A stretch of DNA of 64,000 nt from the NCBI GenBank assembly GCA_037443705.1, contig JBBINV010000007.1, positions 1 through 64,000 on the forward strand, in the 5' to 3' direction. Positions 1 to 7,531 of the stretch are shown here, one piece after another; position 1 is the stretch's first letter, and each line of letters begins with the position of its first letter. The position numbers and the translations under genes are program-made. Under the pieces are notes generated by a model. The model worked only from the letters and a program-made list of their open reading frames with translations, was not told where the DNA came from and searched no databases. The DNA is from 2-02-FULL-66-14 sp037443705. GTDB taxonomy: Bacteria > Pseudomonadota > Gammaproteobacteria > Burkholderiales > SG8-39.

Positions 1-1392
1 AAGCGAATTCCCCGCGTAGGCGAGCACGATCGAGCTGAACTTGAGCCCCAGGCCCGTCAGCGTTACCACACCCACGATGATCCCGGCGCCCGCGCAGGTC
101 GCGGCGACGTTGAGCACCGCGAGCGACCCGCCCTCGAGCGCCTGAATCAGTTTCCTCGGAAAGAGAGCGCAGTCGCGCCTGAGGAAGCTCGTCGCGAACG
201 CGACCACCGTCGCCCAGAACACCGAGAGCTCGGGCGAGAACCCGATCAGCATGAAGGCGATGATCGAGACGAGCGACAGGAAATGGAAACCGTACTTCTT
301 CGTCAGGCTCCAGGCGCTCTCGACGCGCTCGAAAACGACCTCCTTCATGCCGAACTTGCGCACGTCGATCTCCACCATCAGGAACAGCGTCAGGTAGTAG
401 AGGCACGTGGGGATCACCGCCATCAGCAGCACATCGAGGTAGGAGATCTTGAGGAACTCGGCGATCAGGAACGCCGCCGCGCCGAGCACCGGCGGCGAGA
501 TGATTGCGCCGAGGCCCCCGGCCGCGAGCAGCCCGCCCGCCTCCTCCCTGCTGTAGCCGACCTTGGAGAGCATCGGCGCAGCGACCGACCCGAGCGTCAC
601 CGTGGTCGCGACACCCGAGCCGGACGGCCCGCCGAGCAGGAACGAGGCCAGCGTCACGGTGCGCCCGGCGCCGGTGGGCTTTCCGCCCATCGCGGCGAAC
701 GAGAAATCGATGTAGAACTTGCCCGCGCCCGAGAACTGGAGAAACGCGCCGTAGATGGTGAACAGGATGATGAGGGACGAGGACACCGAGATCGCGGTGC
801 CGTAGATGCCCTCGAGCGTCATGTACATGTGGCCGATCAGCCGCGGGATCTCGTAGCCCTTGTGGGTCCAGGGCGATGGAAGGTACGCCCCGAAAAACGC
901 GTAGAGGAGAAAGCACCCTGTGACCAGAGGCAGGATCCAGCCCGTGGTGCGGCGCATTGCCTCGAGCACCAGCGCGATCAGCGCGACGCCGAACACGATG
1001 TCCCAGTCGTTCGGCACGATCGAGCGGTCGAAGAAATCGTCCCCGCCCTGGATCAGATAGGCCGCGGTCGCTACGCCCGCCGTGGCGAGCAGCCAGTCCC
1101 ACCACATGACGCGGTGGCGAAAGCGCCGCGCGAGCGGAAACACGAGGAACGAGAGAAACAGCACGAACGCGACGTGGATTGCGCGCAGGTGCTCGGGCCG
1201 CACGATCGCGTAGGCGGTATAGAGGTGGAACACCGACATCACGACCGCCACGGCGGTCACCAGGATCGCGAGCCGGCCGCGCAGCCTGTTGTGAACGCCC
1301 TCTTCCTGCTCGATCATCTCCTCGGCGCGATGGAGCGCTTCCTCGCTCACCTCCGCCGCGGGCTGGTGCAGGCGCTGGATCTCGTCGCTCAT
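1..1392 (-). CDS. TRAP transporter fused permease, TAXI-type (DctQM-like), 3' end cut by window edge
   Basis: Inner-membrane permease of a tripartite ATP-independent (TRAP) transporter; it would import an organic acid delivered by the TAXI binding protein encoded just upstream. The frame is open for 464 residues from the ATG at 1392 to the window edge, so the C-terminus is missing. The first 40 residues are a charged cytosolic leader. Hydrophobic segments then follow at about 41-60, 70-88 and 98-115 and onward. The segment GGPSGSGVATT followed by an SPPVLGAAAF-like motif is typical of the large (DctM) half of fused TAXI permeases. No strong ribosome-binding site precedes the ATG. A terminator-like hairpin separates it from the binding-protein gene. 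Family clear, substrate unknown. Confidence 0.9.
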   Translation of the reverse strand, partial: MSDEIQRLHQPAAEVSEEALHRAEEMIEQEEGVHNRLRGRLAILVTAVAVVMSVFHLYTAYAIVRPEHLRAIHVAFVLFLSFLVFPLARRFRHRVMWWDWLLATAGVATAAYLIQGGDDFFDRSIVPNDWDIVFGVALIALVLEAMRRTTGWILPLVTGCFLLYAFFGAYLPSPWTHKGYEIPRLIGHMYMTLEGIYGTAISVSSSLIILFTIYGAFLQFSGAGKFYIDFSFAAMGGKPTGAGRTVTLASFLLGGPSGSGVATTVTLGSVAAPMLSKVGYSREEAGGLLAAGGLGAIISPPVLGAAAFLIAEFLKISYLDVLLMAVIPTCLYYLTLFLMVEIDVRKFGMKEVVFERVESAWSLTKKYGFHFLSLVSIIAFMLIGFSPELSVFWATVVAFATSFLRRDCALFPRKLIQALEGGSLAVLNVAATCAGAGIIVGVVTLTGLGLKFSSIVLAYAGNSL

Positions 1393-1401
1393 GGCCGCCG
1401 G

Positions 1402-1437
1402 AAAAAGAAAAGCCCCGCCAGGGAGCTGGCCGGGGCT
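1402..1437 (-). terminator. Attenuator-like intrinsic terminator between TAXI binding protein and permease
   Basis: Read on the minus strand, a 7-bp stem (AGCCCCG/CGGGGCT, 1411-1417 with 1431-1437) continues into a 4-bp CCAG/CTGG stem with one bulged base and a GGAG loop. It is followed by the T-rich tract TTTCTTTTT (1410-1402). It lies after the binding-protein stop (1454) and before the permease ATG (1392), so partial termination would give more binding protein than permease. Confidence 0.7.
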
Positions 1438-1453
1438 CGCAAGGCTTTGCGCC

Positions 1454-2407
1454 TCAATCGAGCTTGACGCCCTTCTCCCTGTAGTACTTCGCGGCGCCCG
1501 GGTGCCAGGGGATCGGGGTGGCCGCGGTCTTCTGGTTCTCCAGCCTGAAGCTCGAAGCCTCCTTGTGCACACGCGCGAACTCGTCGAGGTGCTCGAACAC
1601 CGCCTTCACGACGTTGTACGCTGTCTTCTCGTCCATGTTCTGGTGCGCGACCAGAAGGTTCATGACGGTCGCCTGCCGGTTGTCGGCATCCATGCCCTTG
1701 TAGGTTTCCTTAGGGATGCGGTCTTCGACGTACAGGTTCCCGTATTTCTTGTTCATGGCCGGAACCAGGTGCGCGTGGTCGATCATCCGGATCCTGGTGC
1801 CCGGCGTGTTGGCGAGATCGGTCACCGCCGCCGTGGGCAGGCCTCCGACCCAGAAGAACGCGTCGATCTTGCGGTCCTTGAGCGCGTTGACCGACTCGGC
1901 GACGCCCAGGCGCTCGCGCTTCATGTCCCTGTCCTTGTCCAGTCCCGCGGCCTCGATGACGCGGAACGCCATCACCTCGGTGGCGCTGCCGCCCGAGCCG
2001 GTGGACACGCGCTTGCCCTTCAGGTCGTCGATTTTCGCGATTCCCGTGCCCTCCACCGTAACCACGTGCATCCGGTTCGGGTACATCACCATGAGCGTGC
2101 GGATCGGAACGGGCTTGCCGGTGAACTTGTCCTTGCCCTGGAGCGCGTCCTGACCCGCGTCCGCCATGGTCATCGCGAGATACGGCTTGCCGGTTCCCAC
2201 GAGCTGAAGGTTCGCCACCGATCCCCCCGTGACTTCCGCCGTCGCCTGCATGCCGGGAACGTATTTCGAAAGCAGCGCCGCCATTCCGCCGCCGAGCGGG
2301 TAGTACACGCCTCCGGTGCCGCCGGTGCCGATCGAGAGGTTCTGCGCCTGCGCGCCGAGTGCGACCGCGCCGGCGAGCAATGCCGCAATCCGGGTAACGA
2401 AATGCAT
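1454..2407 (-). CDS. TAXI family TRAP transporter solute-binding protein
   Basis: Periplasmic binding protein that captures the substrate and hands it to the TRAP permease downstream. Of 317 residues, 1-22 form a Sec signal peptide ending AQAQ. The TAXI hallmark GTGGTGGVYYPLGG lies at 27-40. Length matches the family. An AGGAGG Shine-Dalgarno (2413-2418) sits 5 nt before the ATG. It follows the fumarase-like beta gene by 29 bp on the same strand and is probably co-transcribed with it. The ligand cannot be read from sequence; TAXI members often bind C4/C5 carboxylates such as glutamate or succinate-like acids, and the adjacent fumarase/tartrate dehydratase genes would suit a dicarboxylate. Confidence 0.92.
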   Translation of the reverse strand: MHFVTRIAALLAGAVALGAQAQNLSIGTGGTGGVYYPLGGGMAALLSKYVPGMQATAEVTGGSVANLQLVGTGKPYLAMTMADAGQDALQGKDKFTGKPVPIRTLMVMYPNRMHVVTVEGTGIAKIDDLKGKRVSTGSGGSATEVMAFRVIEAAGLDKDRDMKRERLGVAESVNALKDRKIDAFFWVGGLPTAAVTDLANTPGTRIRMIDHAHLVPAMNKKYGNLYVEDRIPKETYKGMDADNRQATVMNLLVAHQNMDEKTAYNVVKAVFEHLDEFARVHKEASSFRLENQKTAATPIPWHPGAAKYYREKGVKLD

Positions 2408-2436
2408 TCTTTCCTCCTGGGATAGAGCCGCGAATT

Positions 2437-3027
2437 CTACTTGACGCCGAGCCTGGCGAGCGCCGCAGCGCGCCGGCCGAGCGCCGTCTGTTTCACCTCC
2501 GCATGGAGACTCCCCCCGTGGCTGTCCATCGCGACCAGCAGCGGGCCGAAACCCCTGACCCGGAACTTCCAGAGCGACTCGGGGTTGAGGTCGTCGAGGT
2601 CGACGTCCTCGATCGCCTCGATCCAGGTCGTCTCGAGCGCCGCGGTGCCGCCGATGATCGCGAGATACGCTCCGCCCAGGTCCTGGAACGCCCGCTGCGA
2701 TTGATCCCGCAGCCCGCCCTTCCCGATGATCAGGCGCACGCCGTACTGCTCCATGAGGGGCCGCGTAAAGCGCTCCATGCGATCGCTCGTCGTGGTGCCG
2801 ACGCAGACCGGCACATAGTCAGCCCCGACTCTCTTCACATTCGGCGCGGTGTGAATCACGGCATGGCCCGAGAGATCGAAGCGCGTCTTTCGGCCGCGAT
2901 CGAACATGTGGATCTGCGTGGCGTCGCGAATGCCGAACAGGGTGCCGCTCAAGCTGACCGTATCGCGGACGCGGAGTTTCCTGACCTGTTCTTCCGAAAC
3001 CGGCGGCCGCAGCTCGAAATGGCTCAT
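2437..3027 (-). CDS. Class I fumarase / L-tartrate dehydratase beta subunit
   Basis: C-terminal-type subunit of an iron-sulfur dependent hydro-lyase (fumarate to malate or tartrate to oxaloacetate); it should pair with the alpha subunit encoded at 3577-4452. The 196-residue length fits stand-alone beta subunits. GTTTSDRM (77-84) and GKGG (102-105) are family motifs. The segment that usually reads RDAAHKR is RDATQIHM here (34-41), a deviation that may shift substrate preference. The start overlaps the stop of the chalcone-isomerase-like gene by 4 nt (ATGA). Fumarase versus tartrate dehydratase is unresolved. Confidence 0.85.
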   Translation of the reverse strand: MSHFELRPPVSEEQVRKLRVRDTVSLSGTLFGIRDATQIHMFDRGRKTRFDLSGHAVIHTAPNVKRVGADYVPVCVGTTTSDRMERFTRPLMEQYGVRLIIGKGGLRDQSQRAFQDLGGAYLAIIGGTAALETTWIEAIEDVDLDDLNPESLWKFRVRGFGPLLVAMDSHGGSLHAEVKQTALGRRAAALARLGVK

Positions 3028-3587
3028 GATCCGCCCAGAAGCGCCTTCTTCAGATCGTCCTGCACCGGCTGCTCCCCGACCCAGATCCTGAGCAGCGCGC
3101 GGTAGAAGTCCTCGCCTTCGATCGGCTTTCCCCCGGGCTTCGCGTCGACCGTGACGATCGTCCCGGCCCCCGGCTGCCAGTCCAGCGCGATCGCCATGCC
3201 CTCCTTCGCCTCCTTCAGCCCCGCCATGATCGCGGAGAGCTGCGCGATCCTCGGCTCGAGCGCCTTCATCTCGGCCTCGCCGTGATTCGGCGCCATGCCG
3301 TCGACGAGCGCCCGGGTGAACGTCTCGGCGTCCACGTCCCTCAGCATGTGAATGTCGATGCGCTTGGGCCCGGTTTGCGAAATGATGTCGCTCCCGGGAG
3401 CGGCGACATACAACCCGATCGCATAGACCTTGAAGAACGCCCGCTTTCGCAGGCCTGCGCCCTTGAGCTTCAGCGTCGTCCCCGAGACCTGGGCCGTTTC
3501 CTCGAATCTGATCCCCGAGATTTCAATCCCGAACGCGATTCCGGGGACATGCAGGATCAGCAATGCAAGAACGAATCTAAAACCCAT
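3024..3587 (-). CDS. Chalcone isomerase-like domain protein, periplasmic
   Basis: A 187-residue protein with an N-terminal signal peptide (about residues 1-20) followed by a chalcone-isomerase-like fold domain. FFKVYAIGLYVA (about 51-62) is the conserved core of bacterial members. Bacterial members of this family generally lack proven isomerase activity and may bind fatty acids or other hydrophobic ligands; the function here is unknown. It lies between the alpha and beta fumarase genes, overlapping alpha by 11 nt and beta by 4 nt, so translation of all three is probably coupled. A secreted protein inside a cytosolic enzyme operon is unexpected. Confidence 0.8.
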   Translation of the reverse strand: MGFRFVLALLILHVPGIAFGIEISGIRFEETAQVSGTTLKLKGAGLRKRAFFKVYAIGLYVAAPGSDIISQTGPKRIDIHMLRDVDAETFTRALVDGMAPNHGEAEMKALEPRIAQLSAIMAGLKEAKEGMAIALDWQPGAGTIVTVDAKPGGKPIEGEDFYRALLRIWVGEQPVQDDLKKALLGGS

Positions 3588-4452
3588 ACTCGATTCCCTG
3601 CGGCGTGAACACGGCGCGCGCGCGGCGCGCGGAGTGGCACTGCATGTTGACCGCCACCGGGTTCATGGTGATGTGGGTCGCGGCGGTCTCGACGTGCACC
3701 GCGAACGCGGTCGAATCGCCGCCGAGGCCCTGCGGCCCCACGCCGAGCAGGTTCACCGCCTCGCTGAGCGCGGTCTCGAGCTTCGCCCCCTCGGGATCCT
3801 CGCATCGGCTGCCGAGGGGCCGCGTCGCCGCCACCTTCGCGAGATGCAGGCAAAGGTCCGCCGTGCCGCCCACGCCCACGCCGACGACGGTCGGCGGGCA
3901 GGTCTTGCCCCCCGCCTCCAGCACGCAGTCGACGACGAAGGTCTTGATCGCGTCCACGCCTTCCGCGGGCACCGCCATGCGCAGCCACGAATTGTTCTCC
4001 GAGCCGGAGCCTTTGGGGATCATTTCAATTTCCAGGAACTCCTCATTTTCAACGAAATCCAAATGAATCACCGGAACGCCCCTTCCCGTGGAGGTGTGCT
4101 CGTTCACCCGCGTGACCGGGTGCACGATCGAGGAGCGGAACGAGTACTCGCGCGTGGAGCGCGCGCAGCCGCGCCGGATCGCCGCCTTGAGCGCCGCGCC
4201 ATCCACCTCCACCCCGCGCCCGATGGTCACGTTGTAGACCGGGATGCCGGTGTCCTGGCAGAGCAGGTTGTCGGTGCGCTCGGCGACCGCGATGTTCTCG
4301 ATCATGGTTCCGAGCACGCGTTTCGCGCCCGCGTCCGACTCGCGCGCAGCGAGCGCGTCGAACCCCTGCTTCACATCGGGCGGCAGGAGCTTGAGCGCCC
4401 GGATGTAGAGTTCCTTCGCCGCCTCCTCGACTTGCGCGACGTCGATTCTCAC
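3577..4452 (-). CDS. Class I fumarase / L-tartrate dehydratase alpha subunit
   Basis: Catalytic iron-sulfur subunit (291 residues) of a two-component hydro-lyase. CQDTG with C65 and the Cys of KTCPPT are expected [4Fe-4S] ligands, and NMQCHSARRA near the C-terminus is characteristic of stand-alone alpha subunits. The start overlaps the stop of the Bug protein gene by 4 nt (ATGA). Proximity to a Bug protein, a TRAP system and SDH-type genes suggests use in catabolism of a C4 acid rather than a housekeeping TCA role, which is inference. Confidence 0.87.
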   Translation of the reverse strand: MRIDVAQVEEAAKELYIRALKLLPPDVKQGFDALAARESDAGAKRVLGTMIENIAVAERTDNLLCQDTGIPVYNVTIGRGVEVDGAALKAAIRRGCARSTREYSFRSSIVHPVTRVNEHTSTGRGVPVIHLDFVENEEFLEIEMIPKGSGSENNSWLRMAVPAEGVDAIKTFVVDCVLEAGGKTCPPTVVGVGVGGTADLCLHLAKVAATRPLGSRCEDPEGAKLETALSEAVNLLGVGPQGLGGDSTAFAVHVETAATHITMNPVAVNMQCHSARRARAVFTPQGIEYGF

Positions 4453-5411
4453 TTGACCTGGATCCTGCGCTCCCTGACCACGCGGGCCCAGAGAGAGCTT
4501 TCCTGCTCCATGGCCTTGCCGAAGTCCTCGGGCGAGTTGCCTACCGGCGCCAGTCCCTGCACGTACAGCCGGCCCTTCAGGTCGCTCGCCTCGAGCGCCT
4601 TCTTCGTGTCGCGATAGACCTTCTGCACGATCTCCTTCGGCGTGCCGGCGGGAGCGACGATTCCGAACCAGCCCGTGTTCTCGAATCCGGGCAGCGTGTT
4701 TGCGATCGGCGGCACGCCCGGCATCTGCGGCGCCTCGGTCTTGCTCGTGACGCCGAGCGCGCGCAGGCGGCCCGACGTGACGTGGGGCAGCGTCGCAGCG
4801 AGATTCGTGACGGTGAAGGAGATGTCGCCCGCCACGAGACTCGCAAGCGCCGGTCCTTCGCCCTTGTAGGGAACCGCCAGGGCATCGATCCCGGCGGTAT
4901 TGACGAAGTTCTCCGCGGCGAGATGCGTCTGCGAGCCGACGCCCGCATGACCGAAGGTGAGCTTGCCGGGCTGCGCTCTGGCGGCGTCGATCAGGTCCTT
5001 CACCGTCCTGTAGGGCGACTTCGCCGGAACCGCGAGCACTTGCGGGCCTGAGACCACGTTGGTCACCGGAACGAAGTCCTTCATCGGATCGTAATTGAGC
5101 TTCGGATAGACGTGCTGGTTCGCGGTCATCACCGAGCCGGAGGGGAAGAAGAGCGTATAGCCGTCGGGCGTCGCGCGCGCGGCTTCGGCCGCGCCGACGC
5201 CTCCGCCCGCGCCGCCGCGGTTCTCGATGATGACGGTCTGTCCCCAGATCTGCGTGAGCTTTTCGCCGAGCAGCCGCGCCGAGATGTCGGTCGCGCCGCC
5301 GGGCGGGAACGGCACGATGAACCGCACCGGCTTCTGCGGCCAGGACTGTGCCTGCGCGGACGCGGCGACGAGAAGTGCTATGGCAATCGATGCGAGTTTT
5401 CCGATCCTCAT
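4449..5411 (-). CDS. Bug family (TctC-like) tripartite tricarboxylate transporter substrate-binding protein
   Basis: A 320-residue periplasmic binding protein with a signal peptide ending near ASAQAQ (residue 22) and the family motif VPFPPGGATDISAR (33-46). The ATG at 5411 was chosen because GGAGGAG lies about 6 nt upstream and the signal peptide begins there; longer frames into the upstream gene are not supported. No TctA/TctB is adjacent, so this is an orphan Bug protein that would use a permease encoded elsewhere. Its stop overlaps the fumarase alpha start, tying it to that operon. Confidence 0.9.
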   Translation of the reverse strand: MRIGKLASIAIALLVAASAQAQSWPQKPVRFIVPFPPGGATDISARLLGEKLTQIWGQTVIIENRGGAGGGVGAAEAARATPDGYTLFFPSGSVMTANQHVYPKLNYDPMKDFVPVTNVVSGPQVLAVPAKSPYRTVKDLIDAARAQPGKLTFGHAGVGSQTHLAAENFVNTAGIDALAVPYKGEGPALASLVAGDISFTVTNLAATLPHVTSGRLRALGVTSKTEAPQMPGVPPIANTLPGFENTGWFGIVAPAGTPKEIVQKVYRDTKKALEASDLKGRLYVQGLAPVGNSPEDFGKAMEQESSLWARVVRERRIQVK

Positions 5412-5437
5412 GGTTCGCTCCTCCTTGTCGAACGATT

Positions 5438-5773
5438 CTAACCCTGCAATGCCAGCGCGAACGCGAGCCCCGCCGCGAGCGCCACCGCCGCCGCCGCGGC
5501 GGCGAGGCTTTTCTGCCAGTCGCGCCAGGGCAGAAATTCGAGCGCGAGCACGCGAAGTCCCCCGCCCAGATGCGCGGCGAGCAGCAGCACGATGCCCCAC
5601 TCGGCGAATTTCACGAGCGGCCGCCCGGTCCAGGCGAGGAACGAGTCCATCGCCGCCTCGCCCTCGAGCGCCGATCCGAGCGCCCAGAAATGCGCCGGAA
5701 GGAACGCCGCGAGCGCGATTCCCGAGACGCGGTGAACCAGGAAAGCCCAGTAGCTCGGGTGCGTGTCTCTCAT
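5438..5773 (-). CDS. Succinate dehydrogenase/fumarate reductase-type membrane anchor (second anchor)
   Basis: A 111-residue protein with three predicted membrane helices (about 8-34, 58-82 and 88-109). His residues in HRVSG and PAHFW of helix 1 and in AAHLGG of helix 2 are candidate heme ligands. It resembles the small anchor subunits of complex II. The ATG at 5773 overlaps the stop of the other anchor by 4 nt (ATGA). Sequence conservation of anchors is low, so the call leans on size, topology and position after the FeS subunit. Confidence 0.7.
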   Translation of the reverse strand: MRDTHPSYWAFLVHRVSGIALAAFLPAHFWALGSALEGEAAMDSFLAWTGRPLVKFAEWGIVLLLAAHLGGGLRVLALEFLPWRDWQKSLAAAAAAVALAAGLAFALALQG

Positions 5774-6111
5774 CCGAAGACTCCCAGCACGGCGCGCATT
5801 CCGAGAACGGCGAGCGACAACGCAAACGCGGCGAGCGCCGCATCGCGCGCCGCGCCGCGCCAGCCTGCCCACTCCATCAGAACGCTCCGAAGGCCGATCG
5901 GCGCATGCACGGCGGCCGCGATCACGAACGCCGTGTAGAACACGAGCCAGCCGACGGTTCCCCGCGTGCGTCCCAGGATCTCCGCCGCGCTCAAGCCCCC
6001 GCGAATCGCGTAAATCATGGTGACGAGGTGCACGACGACGCAGAGCGCGAGCGCGACCGCGCTTGCGCGCTGCGCGATCCAGAGCAGGGTCTGGGTCCTG
6101 GCGCTCTTCAC
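5770..6111 (-). CDS. Succinate dehydrogenase/fumarate reductase-type membrane anchor (first anchor)
   Basis: A 113-residue three-helix membrane protein. VVHLVTMIY (helix 1) and VHAPIGLRS (helix 2) carry conserved His positions, as in SdhC/FrdC-type cytochrome b anchors. It overlaps the FeS subunit stop by 4 nt and the second anchor start by 4 nt, so the B-C-D order of a complex II operon is kept. It would anchor the FeS protein and pass electrons to or from quinone. Confidence 0.72.
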   Translation of the reverse strand: MKSARTQTLLWIAQRASAVALALCVVVHLVTMIYAIRGGLSAAEILGRTRGTVGWLVFYTAFVIAAAVHAPIGLRSVLMEWAGWRGAARDAALAAFALSLAVLGMRAVLGVFG

Positions 6112-6821
6112 AGGACTGCGCGCAGCATGGCCAACGAGACCTCCCGCTTCAATCCCGCGATGCCTGCCGTGGGCGAGAGCTTCTTCGGGCAGCGCTCGGT
6201 GCAGCCCATCTGGGTATGGCAGGCGTGGCAGCCCGCGTCACCCGCGACCGCGCGCAATCGCTCGATCTTCGCGGTGTCTCTGAGATCGTTCACCAGCGTC
6301 CACGCCCGGTTGAGCGCGGCAGGGCCGAGGTAATCGCGGTTCCACGCCACCACATCGCAGGACCCGTAGCACACGCCGCAGCCGATGCATTCGATCGCGG
6401 CATCGACGCGCTTTCGAGAAGCGGATTGGGGAGCGATTCGCACGAAGCCGTCGCGCCTACTCCGGCTCCCCTTGAAAACCCCTTTGGCGCGGGCCCACTT
6501 GTCGAAGAACTCGCGCATGTCGGTGACGAGGTCCCGGATCACCGGAAGGTTCCGGAGTGGCGCGATGACGATGCGGTCTTCCTTGATCACGTCGTTCACG
6601 TGCGTTCGGCATGTCCACCGCGCCACGCCGTTCACCGTCATCGCGCACGAACCGCACATGCCGACCCGGCAGGCGAAGCGATAGGCGAGCGTGGGATCGA
6701 GCGTGCGCTGGATGTGGGTGACGACGTCGAGCACCGTCTGGCTTTCGCGCCGCGGCACCTCGAAACGCTGGAACGCGCCCGCCGCGCCTCCCCTCCAGAC
6801 CGAAACGTTCAACGCATTCAT
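6108..6821 (-). CDS. Succinate dehydrogenase/fumarate reductase iron-sulfur subunit
   Basis: A 237-residue electron-transfer subunit of a complex II-like enzyme. The plant-type 2Fe-2S ligands are C51, C56, C59 and C71. The 4Fe-4S/3Fe-4S ligands are C145, C148, C151, C155 and C198, C201, C207, C211. The usual Cys-Pro at the end of the first cluster motif is Cys-Asp (C155-D156). The start overlaps the hydrolase stop by 4 nt. A flavoprotein subunit, normally the first gene, is absent from the operon; the subunit must pair with one encoded elsewhere or the complex is atypical. Confidence 0.9.
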   Translation of the reverse strand: MNALNVSVWRGGAAGAFQRFEVPRRESQTVLDVVTHIQRTLDPTLAYRFACRVGMCGSCAMTVNGVARWTCRTHVNDVIKEDRIVIAPLRNLPVIRDLVTDMREFFDKWARAKGVFKGSRSRRDGFVRIAPQSASRKRVDAAIECIGCGVCYGSCDVVAWNRDYLGPAALNRAWTLVNDLRDTAKIERLRAVAGDAGCHACHTQMGCTERCPKKLSPTAGIAGLKREVSLAMLRAVL

Positions 6822-7531
6822 GCGAAAGCGAGCAGCAGCTGCGCAGTCTCGGCAGGCGCGCTCACCATCGCGTCGTGACCCGTCTTCAGGTTGACGAACT
6901 GCCAGCCCGGCTTGCCGCGATAGCGATCCTTCACCGCGGCGAGGCCCGCGTAGGCCGGCTCGGTGCAGTCGACGTAGACCTTCGGCAGGCCGTTGCCGAC
7001 CGGGACACCCCAGCCCATCTTCTCGTCGTAGCCGCCGAACGGATGCGGCGTCAGCCGCCGCTGCACCCACGCGACGTCCTCGGGGTCGGTGAGCCCGAAG
7101 ATCCTGGCGTCGGGGACCGGGAGCGAAACCCCGCCGCTCGACTCCTGCGCGAGCCTGCGCCGCTCGGCGACGAGCTGCGGCGCGCCGATCTCCGACCACG
7201 AAGCGCCATCCTCCACGATCGCCGAATCGAGGTACACGAGCCGCCGCAGCCGGCGCTTCGCGCGCGCCGCGACGCCCGTGATGACGATGCCGCCATAGCT
7301 GTGCCCCACCAGCACCACGTCGGCGAGCTCCTCGGCCTCGAGCAGCGCCACCACGTCCTGGACGTGCGTGCTGACGTTGACGTCCCGGCCGAGCAGGTGC
7401 GCTCGCTCGCCAAGTCCCGTGAGCGTTGGGCAAAACACGCGGTGCCCGGCCGCCGCGAGGCGATCGGCGACCCGGCGCCAGCACCAGCCGCCGTGCCAGG
7501 CCCCGTGAACCAGGACGAAATTCCTACGCAG
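6818..7531 (-). CDS. Alpha/beta fold hydrolase with no standard start codon
   Basis: Alpha/beta hydrolase of the small esterase type. Near the N-terminus NFVLVHGAWHGG carries the oxyanion-hole HG motif. The nucleophile elbow is GHSYGG and the catalytic His is probably in KTGHDAM near the C-terminus. The family normally starts right before NFVLVHG, but that codon (7525-7523) is AGG. The nearest possible start in frame is a CTG at 7531; an ATG at 7438 would remove the HG motif. The stop overlaps the FeS gene start by 4 nt. Substrate unknown; an ester or lactone intermediate is plausible. Confidence 0.75.
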   Translation of the reverse strand: MRRNFVLVHGAWHGGWCWRRVADRLAAAGHRVFCPTLTGLGERAHLLGRDVNVSTHVQDVVALLEAEELADVVLVGHSYGGIVITGVAARAKRRLRRLVYLDSAIVEDGASWSEIGAPQLVAERRRLAQESSGGVSLPVPDARIFGLTDPEDVAWVQRRLTPHPFGGYDEKMGWGVPVGNGLPKVYVDCTEPAYAGLAAVKDRYRGKPGWQFVNLKTGHDAMVSAPAETAQLLLAFA

